From an uncultured Eubacteriales bacterium (lineage in GTDB: Bacteria; Bacillota; Clostridia; Oscillospirales; Butyricicoccaceae), in NCBI GenBank assembly GCA_905199135.1, contig CAJKFC010000030.1, positions 1-18,744 of the forward strand: DNA of 18,744 nt, given 5' to 3'. The notes beneath the pieces were generated by a model, which saw nothing but the letters and a program-made list of their open reading frames with translations, searched no databases and had not been told where the DNA came from. This document shows positions 14,301-18,744 of the stretch, piece by piece. Every line of letters starts with the position of its first letter. Within the stretch, counting starts at the first letter, position 1. The position numbers were made by a program, and so were the translations under genes.

Positions 14301-14329
14301 ATATTAACGCATTTTAGATATTTTGTCAA
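14301..14329 (-). promoter_or_regulatory. Promoter of DegV-1
   Basis: On the minus strand, TTGACA (14324-14329), 17-base spacer, TAATAT (14301-14306). It fires away from the DUF1836 promoter, whose -35 begins only 14 bases further on, so the two may be co-regulated. Confidence 0.75.
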
Positions 14330-14342
14330 GGGATTTTTGATA

Positions 14343-14371
14343 TTGATTTTTTGTCTCTTTTGGTATATAAT
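14343..14371 (+). promoter_or_regulatory. Promoter of the DUF1836 gene
   Basis: TTGATT (14343-14348), 17-base spacer, perfect TATAAT (14366-14371). Transcript leader would be very short, about 10-12 bases to the ATG at 14389, including GAGGTGA. Confidence 0.8.
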
Positions 14372-14388
14372 GTGTTTGAGGTGATTAA

Positions 14389-14934
14389 ATGAAGGAGAAA
14401 ATGGAGCTTTACCGCAAAAGGCTCGAAAGCCTGCACATACCCCGCTACAACGAGCTGCCCGACATAGAGCTTTACATGGACCAGCTGGTGGCCTACATAA
14501 ACCGCAATCTCGCCGTCCTTCAGATAGACGGCAAAGATGTCATAACCACCGCCATGGTCAACAACTATGTCAAATCAAAGGTGCTCATGCCCCCCGTCAA
14601 AAAGCGCTACTGCAAGAGTCACATAGCCTATCTCATGGTTGTGGCCGTATTCAAGCAGATATATCCCATATCCAAGATAAGCCAGATGATCGAGATTCAA
14701 AAGCAGCTTTTCGACACCACCGTGGCCTACGACTATTTCTGCACCGAGCTGGAAAACGCCCTTCAGGCCGCCTTTTCCATGGACTTTTCCTTTTCTCCCG
14801 ACACTACCGTCACGGGAAACGAAGAGCGACTCTTTGTCAGGGCGTCGGTCAACTCCTTTGCCCAAAAACTTCTTGTGGAGAAGTATCTCGACTTAAAGCT
14901 GACGGGAGATATTATAAGCAGAGGAGAAAATTAA
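14389..14934 (+). CDS. DUF1836 domain protein (181 aa)
   Basis: Contains the DUF1836 hallmark ITTAMVNNYVKSKVLMPPVKKRY (52-74) followed by a helix-rich stretch HIAYLMVVAVFKQIYPISKI (78-97). The MVNNYV..G/K..PPVKKRY pattern resembles a MerR-like helix-turn-helix, so a DNA-binding regulatory role is likely but unproven. No signal peptide or membrane helix. GAGGTGA lies five to six bases before the ATG. It is placed between two DegV genes, divergent from the first and convergent with the second. DUF1836 genes commonly neighbour DegV genes in Clostridia, so a role in regulating fatty-acid handling is a reasonable inference. Confidence 0.9.
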   Translation: MKEKMELYRKRLESLHIPRYNELPDIELYMDQLVAYINRNLAVLQIDGKDVITTAMVNNYVKSKVLMPPVKKRYCKSHIAYLMVVAVFKQIYPISKISQMIEIQKQLFDTTVAYDYFCTELENALQAAFSMDFSFSPDTTVTGNEERLFVRASVNSFAQKLLVEKYLDLKLTGDIISRGEN

Positions 14935-14963
14935 AAAAATCACTGCCAAAGCAGTGATTTTTT
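14934..14963. terminator. Bidirectional terminator between DUF1836 and DegV-2
   Basis: AAAAAATCACTGC (14934-14946), CAAA loop, GCAGTGATTTTTT (14951-14963). A and T runs on both sides serve the convergent genes. Confidence 0.9.
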
Positions 14964-14966
14964 CTT

Positions 14967-15788
14967 TTATTTTCTCACAAAGGCTACGGCTATGGCCTTG
15001 GGCCCTGCGTGGGTGCCCACCACGCTGCCTATGCTGCATATGGGGGAGCTTTCAAGACCGAGCTTTTTCAAAAACTCCATGCACTCCTCCTCGGCGTCGG
15101 TGTGTCCGCCGTAGCAGCCTGCATCCTCAAAGATTTCGGCTTCGTCTACGGTTTTCTTGAGCCTTTCCATGGCGGCCGCCATGCCCTTTTCCTTGCCCGT
15201 GTTGAGCACCTCTCCGCCCTTGACGGTAAGTATCGGCTTAATTTTGAGAAGGGTGCCGAAAGCCCCTGCCACGCCCGAAAGCCTGCCGCCCTTTACGAGA
15301 TACTTGAGGGTATCTACGGCGGCGTGTATCTCGGTTTTGGGAGCCAGCTCGGAAAGCTTTTGAGCTATTTCGGCGGGGGATTTGCGCTCGTCTCTCATTT
15401 TCACACCGTATTCAACCAGAATGGCCAGGCCGCAGGCGACGCTCTGACTGTCCACAAGCCATATGTTGTCTCTTTTGAGCTCTTCCTTTGCTATGACGGC
15501 CGACTGATATGTGCCCGAAAGCCTGGACGATATAAACACGCCCACTATGTCGTCGTCGGGATATTTTGAAAACACCTTTATAAAATCATCGGGCGACGCC
15601 AGGCTTGTCACGGGCGTCTCCTTGCACTGAGCCAGCTTTTTATAAAACTCGCCGCAGGACAGCTCCGCTTTGTCCACATATGTCACACCGTCTATCGTAA
15701 CCTTTAAACACACCACCTCTATTCCCAGCTCGGCAGCTCTCTCTAAGCTGATATCGCAGGTGCTGTCGGTGATTATTTTTACAGCCAT
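14967..15788 (-). CDS. DegV family fatty-acid-binding protein, canonical paralogue (273 aa)
   Basis: Standard DegV/FakB protein that binds a free fatty acid for phosphorylation by FakA. All family landmarks are present: IITDSTCDI (5-13), PVTSLASPDDF (59-69) with the head-group Thr T61, SSRLSGTYQSA (87-97), VDSQSVACG, DTLKYLVKGGRLSG, KIKPILTVKGGEV and SVVGTHAGPKAIAVAF with conserved H260. No signal peptide. GGAGG lies seven bases before the ATG at 15788. It has its own consensus-perfect promoter and a terminator shared with DUF1836, so it is monocistronic. Head-group residues are intact here but changed in the neighbouring paralogue, suggesting distinct ligands or roles. Confidence 0.95.
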   Translation of the reverse strand: MAVKIITDSTCDISLERAAELGIEVVCLKVTIDGVTYVDKAELSCGEFYKKLAQCKETPVTSLASPDDFIKVFSKYPDDDIVGVFISSRLSGTYQSAVIAKEELKRDNIWLVDSQSVACGLAILVEYGVKMRDERKSPAEIAQKLSELAPKTEIHAAVDTLKYLVKGGRLSGVAGAFGTLLKIKPILTVKGGEVLNTGKEKGMAAAMERLKKTVDEAEIFEDAGCYGGHTDAEEECMEFLKKLGLESSPICSIGSVVGTHAGPKAIAVAFVRK

Positions 15789-15835
15789 TATATTCCTCCA
15801 AAAAATAGTTTGAATCTCAAATGAAATACCTTTAT

Positions 15836-15864
15836 ATTATACACTATTTGCCACCCTGTGTCAA
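15836..15864 (-). promoter_or_regulatory. Perfect consensus promoter of DegV-2
   Basis: On the minus strand, TTGACA (15859-15864), 17-base spacer, TATAAT (15836-15841). Both hexamers are perfect, suggesting strong constitutive expression. Confidence 0.88.
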
Positions 15865-16142
15865 ACAATGTATTTAATATTTATATTTGAAAAAACAGCT
15901 TGAAACATACCGCCGAAGAGTCCGTTTACAAAAAATTTACACTTTGATATTGATAATAAATTAACTCTATTTTATTAAAATTCTCTTATTTTGGGGTCTG
16001 TTTTTTTCGTTTTCTTTGCGTTTATCAACAATTTTTTACAAAATTTTTATCAGCTATTCACAAGTGAGGCGAAATATTCCTTTTTTCTAAAAATACCCAT
16101 CTTACGCTCGCCCTCTCTTATGCAACCTTGCCAATTTTTTGA
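15865..16142. other. AT-rich intergenic stretch between divergent promoters
   Basis: About 280 bases with no supported gene on either strand. It is very AT-rich with several T-runs. TTATCAACA (16022-16030) is one mismatch from a DnaA box but stands alone. No hairpin, riboswitch core or tRNA was seen. Confidence 0.6.
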
Positions 16143-16171
16143 TTGACACAAAAAAAGAATTGTGCTATTAT
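16143..16171 (+). promoter_or_regulatory. Promoter of the GntR regulator
   Basis: TTGACA (16143-16148), 17-base spacer, TATTAT (16166-16171). The same hexamer pair and spacing occur at the protease promoter near 18712-18740. The leader is about 60 bases and AT-rich. Confidence 0.82.
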
Positions 16172-16239
16172 TTTAATATGATATATGAATATTATTATGT
16201 CTTTATGACACCGCATATGAATGAGTGGAGGATAAAACT

Positions 16240-16971
16240 ATGGTAAACAAAAACTCTTCTGTTCCCATGTACGAACAGATCGTCCAGATTCTCAAAAAAG
16301 AGATTCTGGAGCACAAGTATCCTGAGGGCGGCTCTATCGGCACCCATGAAGATCTGGTAAAACGCTTCGGCGTCAGCCTCATCACGGTCAGAAGAGCGGT
16401 CCTCATACTCCAAAAAGAAGGCCTTGTGGTGATCCGCCAGGGCAAAGGCACATTTGTCAAGACGAAAGCGGTCAGCGACGATCTGACCCGCCTCACCGTT
16501 GTAAACAACCTCCTCAAGAACAAGGACCCCGCCCCCAAGGTCGTCGTCAAAAGCATCGAGCGCATCAAAACTCCCTCCTATTTTGAAAATGACCTCAAAA
16601 AAGAGCTGGGCGACGAGTGTATCCGCATTATCCGCGCCCACATGCTTGAAAATGTAGTCTACGGTTACGCCAAAATCTATCTCCCCGAAGAATACGGAAG
16701 CCTCTTTACCGAGGCAGATGTGGAGGCCCGCTCCATTTACGAGACATACCAGAACAAATTCGGCATAAAGCTCGGCAAGGGCGTTCAGAAAATCTTTGCC
16801 GACAAGGCCACAAAAACTCTGGCCGACGCCATGGACATCGCCCCCAACACCCCTATCCTCTGCATCGAGAGAAGGGCGTACAGCTCCGACAAGGACCTCA
16901 TCGAATACATGGAGCTTTACTACGAACATTCTCAGTACTATTTCCAGGTGGAAATGGATCTTACAGTATAA
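16240..16971 (+). CDS. GntR/HutC-family transcription regulator with UTRA domain (243 aa)
   Basis: Residues 9-75 are the GntR winged helix (VPMYEQIVQILKKEI, then THEDLVKRFGVSLITVRRAV, LQKEGLVVIRQGKGTFV). Residues about 95-240 are a UTRA ligand-binding domain, with RIIRAHMLENVVYGYAKIYLP, APNTPILCIERRAY and the closing YYEHSQYYFQVEMDL. HutC-type regulators sense small metabolites, often sugars, amino sugars or amino acids; the effector is unknown. The ATG at 16240 is preferred over the upstream GTG at 16225 because GTGGAGG (16225-16231) is itself the ribosome site for that ATG. It stands alone between a good promoter and a terminator, with no obvious target gene beside it. Ile codons are almost all ATC, unlike the XRE and DegV genes. 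Confidence 0.93.
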   Translation: MVNKNSSVPMYEQIVQILKKEILEHKYPEGGSIGTHEDLVKRFGVSLITVRRAVLILQKEGLVVIRQGKGTFVKTKAVSDDLTRLTVVNNLLKNKDPAPKVVVKSIERIKTPSYFENDLKKELGDECIRIIRAHMLENVVYGYAKIYLPEEYGSLFTEADVEARSIYETYQNKFGIKLGKGVQKIFADKATKTLADAMDIAPNTPILCIERRAYSSDKDLIEYMELYYEHSQYYFQVEMDLTV

Positions 16972-16980
16972 ATACAAGAG

Positions 16981-17008
16981 AAAAAGCCTCCCTCGGGAGG
17001 CTTTTTTT
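16981..17008 (+). terminator. Intrinsic terminator after the GntR gene
   Basis: AAAAAGCCTCC (16981-16991), loop CTCG, GGAGGCTTTTT (16996-17006) and further T. It also faces the end of the convergent small membrane-protein gene and may serve both. Confidence 0.9.
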
Positions 17009-17050
17009 ATTTTTCGCAAAACTCTGCTGCGATGGGTCTCGCTTTCAAAT

Positions 17051-17419
17051 CTACTCCCACAGCATATTGTTGCCCTCGATGACCACCCACGGGCCTACAT
17101 AGAACTTTTCCTTTAAGATTTTCCGAACCTCTCCGGTAAACTGATCTTTGGGAAATATGGAGACATAAGCCTCCTCCAAAAAGCCGTAGTCGATAGGGCC
17201 GGCCATCCCGAAGCGGGGATAATCAAGTATATTCGCCCCTTCCGGTATAGGGTAGTAGACGCTTAAAGCGTTTTCATCATATGCCCAATAGTAAAAGGCA
17301 ATGGCTCTTTCCACATAGTTGACCTTAAAATTGAGCACGGAGCACATAAAGCAGACGAGAATCAGGGCGCATATCAGCAACCGGATATTTCTCATTGTAA
17401 TTTTTTCAAAATACTTCAT
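17051..17419 (-). CDS. Small membrane-anchored protein, protease partner (122 aa)
   Basis: Not recognised. A single hydrophobic helix (about 11-29, RLLICALILVCFMCSV) near the N-terminus suggests a signal anchor with the remaining 90 residues outside. That part is rich in aromatic residues (YYWAYDENALSVYYPIP, FGMAGPIDYGF, FYVGPWVVIEG) and looks folded. The ATG at 17419 follows the protease stop (17421-17423) by one base, and no good Shine-Dalgarno precedes it, so translation must be coupled to the protease. A later ATG (residue 9) has no ribosome site either. The tight coupling suggests a role with the protease, such as inhibitor, chaperone or membrane anchor; this is inference only. Confidence 0.75.
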   Translation of the reverse strand: MKYFEKITMRNIRLLICALILVCFMCSVLNFKVNYVERAIAFYYWAYDENALSVYYPIPEGANILDYPRFGMAGPIDYGFLEEAYVSIFPKDQFTGEVRKILKEKFYVGPWVVIEGNNMLWE

Positions 17420-17420
17420 A

Positions 17421-18629
17421 TCAATACCCCGCTACTATTCCGTATTCGTTCTGTATATTGTACGCGCTTACCGTTACGGCATATACTGTTCCTTCTACCG
17501 GATATCTCCCTTGATGGATACCAATAACCTTAGCCGTTCCGGCTCCGCTTGCAAACACGATGCCCCCGCTGTCCGACTCTCTAGAGTTATATGTGCTGAG
17601 TATCCTTTTTACGCGCGGCCCTGTCATATAGTCGGTATCGGTGTTAAAGTATATAGAAAAAACATATCCGGTCGTAAGTCCTGTCGCGGCGCCCGATTTA
17701 TGTATGAAGCTTCCTTCTCCCGGTACATAATTCTGTGTGTACGCATCCTGGGGATAACCGAAAAGCCTCACGGTAGGACTCATGGTCACCCCGTTGTCAA
17801 GCTTAATAAAGGAGAAATCAAAGTCTCCGGTTCCGTTTATTTCATTATCCGGTCGTCCTACCGTCAAAGTACTTACCCCTATGCGCTGTCCCGATGAATC
17901 GTAGATGACCCTGCCCCCATTGACAGAACCGTTATAGGCGAAATGACCCGCCGTAACCAATCCGGTTTCTGCTGTGCCGCCTGTATTTCTTCTGGCCAGG
18001 TATCCCACACTTGCCTCTGTACTACCATCAATGCCGCTTTTGTTTATTCCGTATCCCGGTCCTTCAGCCGCAGATTCTAACATCAAATCTCCCGCCTGTT
18101 TAAAAACTACGGCGTCGAGATCATTTTTTTCCAAACCGGAACCGAAAAACAATTTTTCCTTGCTGTTGTTGATATTATAGCTTGAAGAATAAGCTGTAAT
18201 ATCTGAACCATCGGTCCAAATTTCCACTTGATTATTCTTTTGTATTATTGCATAAGCTTTAAAATCAAGCGGTGAAGAGCTTTTTCTTAAATGGCTCGAC
18301 GCTTTACCCGCTATGGCAAAAAGTTCATTCAAGGAATATTCAACTACTTGGAACTCCAACTTTTCTGCCCCTGTCACTTCATAATATACAGCTTCGATAT
18401 CAGGTGTACGCTCTGTTACATTGATTACAAGGTTTCGGCTGACCGGCTTGATATATGAGCCTCCATAATGATCGGGATATCCTCCGTGATTTTCAAAATA
18501 GGTGACTAATTCGGTATGGTACATATTTGCCATATCCTCAGCCGCAGAAGTATTTTGAAGTGCGGCAGAAGAAAATAACGGCAATATCAGCATCGCCATG
18601 GCAATAAACACACAAATGGTTTTTTTCAT
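17421..18629 (-). CDS. Secreted S1-type (chymotrypsin/streptogrisin-like) serine protease (402 aa)
   Basis: Exported protease with a signal peptide (1-23, MKKTICVFIAMAMLILPLFSSA), a region of about 170 residues that looks like a propeptide or prodomain, and a trypsin-fold catalytic domain (about 205-402). The triad is visible: H229 in VTAGHF, D271 in GDFDFSFI, S354 in RESDSGGIVF. HKSGAATGLTTGYV (310-322) matches the corresponding strand of streptogrisin and alpha-lytic protease. Catalytic Ser is in SDSGG rather than GDSGG. The start at 18629 is preferred over an upstream in-frame ATG at 18677 because AAAGGAG precedes it and the signal peptide then begins at once. Its promoter is at 18712-18740. 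A small membrane protein follows after one base. It may process proteins outside the cell; substrates unknown. Confidence 0.9.
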   Translation of the reverse strand: MKKTICVFIAMAMLILPLFSSAALQNTSAAEDMANMYHTELVTYFENHGGYPDHYGGSYIKPVSRNLVINVTERTPDIEAVYYEVTGAEKLEFQVVEYSLNELFAIAGKASSHLRKSSSPLDFKAYAIIQKNNQVEIWTDGSDITAYSSSYNINNSKEKLFFGSGLEKNDLDAVVFKQAGDLMLESAAEGPGYGINKSGIDGSTEASVGYLARRNTGGTAETGLVTAGHFAYNGSVNGGRVIYDSSGQRIGVSTLTVGRPDNEINGTGDFDFSFIKLDNGVTMSPTVRLFGYPQDAYTQNYVPGEGSFIHKSGAATGLTTGYVFSIYFNTDTDYMTGPRVKRILSTYNSRESDSGGIVFASGAGTAKVIGIHQGRYPVEGTVYAVTVSAYNIQNEYGIVAGY

Positions 18630-18711
18630 ACTGTACTCCTTTCTGCTGCACCCCAGCCGATACGGTTTTTCATTCACATTTTAACCTATTTTTTAATTAT
18701 TTGTCACCTAA

Positions 18712-18740
18712 ATAATACTATATTTTGTAAATTATGTCAA
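18712..18740 (-). promoter_or_regulatory. Promoter of the protease operon
   Basis: On the minus strand, TTGACA (18735-18740), 17-base spacer, TATTAT (18712-18717). The leader is about 75 bases and AT-rich, with the AAAGGAG site before ATG 18629. Confidence 0.82.
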
Positions 18741-18744
18741 TACT

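Noticed and set aside
15009..15569. Plus-strand open frame opposite DegV-2
   Set aside because: DegV-2 is complete with all family motifs on the minus strand; the opposite frame is a codon-bias shadow.
16022..16062. TTATCAACA and CTATTCACA in an AT-rich spacer, resembling DnaA boxes and an origin
   Set aside because: Only one near-match and one poor match, with no dnaA, dnaN or parA genes nearby and no array of boxes; AT-rich sequence produces such matches by chance.
16195..17019. 274-codon open frame on the minus strand opposite the GntR gene
   Set aside because: The plus-strand GntR/UTRA protein is unambiguous; the antisense frame spans its terminator and has no supporting signals.

Overview
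The window looks like a chromosomal stretch from a spore-forming, Gram-positive Clostridia-type Firmicute, possibly a gut-associated Oscillospirales/Ruminococcaceae-like lineage (the lineage is inference). The evidence is strong AGGAGG-type ribosome binding sites, many TTGACA-17-TATAAT-like promoters, AT-rich spacers between moderately GC-rich genes, a SpoVT-like sporulation regulator, a sortase with a wall-anchored surface protein, two DegV proteins and a DUF1836 protein. I see no rRNA, tRNA, CRISPR array, transposase or phage gene. Most transcription units end in a clear intrinsic terminator.

Region 1 (1-1902, minus strand) is one compact operon read from a good promoter at 1874-1902: MutT-like Nudix hydrolase, HhH-GPD-like (glycosylase-like) protein, a small HTH-like protein, and the N-terminal part of a zinc alcohol dehydrogenase that runs off the left edge. 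The first two suggest nucleotide-pool and DNA-damage handling.

Region 2 (1928-6944, plus) is the cell-surface module and the most interesting part. A membrane-anchored sortase ends in its own terminator. Next comes a promoter region with an 11-bp-phased direct repeat and a 14-bp palindrome, then a cyclic-di-GMP-I (GEMM-I) riboswitch, then a 1276-residue LPHTG-anchored protein. That protein has a signal peptide, a DnaJ-like CxxCxGxG cysteine cluster, BspA-like leucine-rich repeats, a right-handed beta-helix, a Cna-B-like domain and an acidic repeat stalk. Sequence just 3' of the aptamer can pair with the Shine-Dalgarno. This suggests second-messenger control of a surface adhesin beside the enzyme that could anchor it.

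Region 3 (7047-9720, plus) holds an alpha/beta hydrolase, a long hairpin, a short ORF that may be a gene remnant, and an unrecognised 516-residue protein. Region 4 (9861-12325, plus) has a SpoVT-like AbrB/GAF regulator behind a sigma-G-like promoter, then an XRE regulator with an M42 metallopeptidase. Region 5 (12335-13432) is a PadR regulator with a DUF1048-like four-helix membrane protein. Region 6 (13431-15864) has a DUF1836 regulator between two diverged DegV paralogues. Region 7 (15865-17010) is a 450-bp AT-rich spacer and a GntR/HutC regulator. Region 8 (17051-18740, minus) is a secreted chymotrypsin-fold serine protease followed, one base after its stop, by a small membrane-anchored protein.
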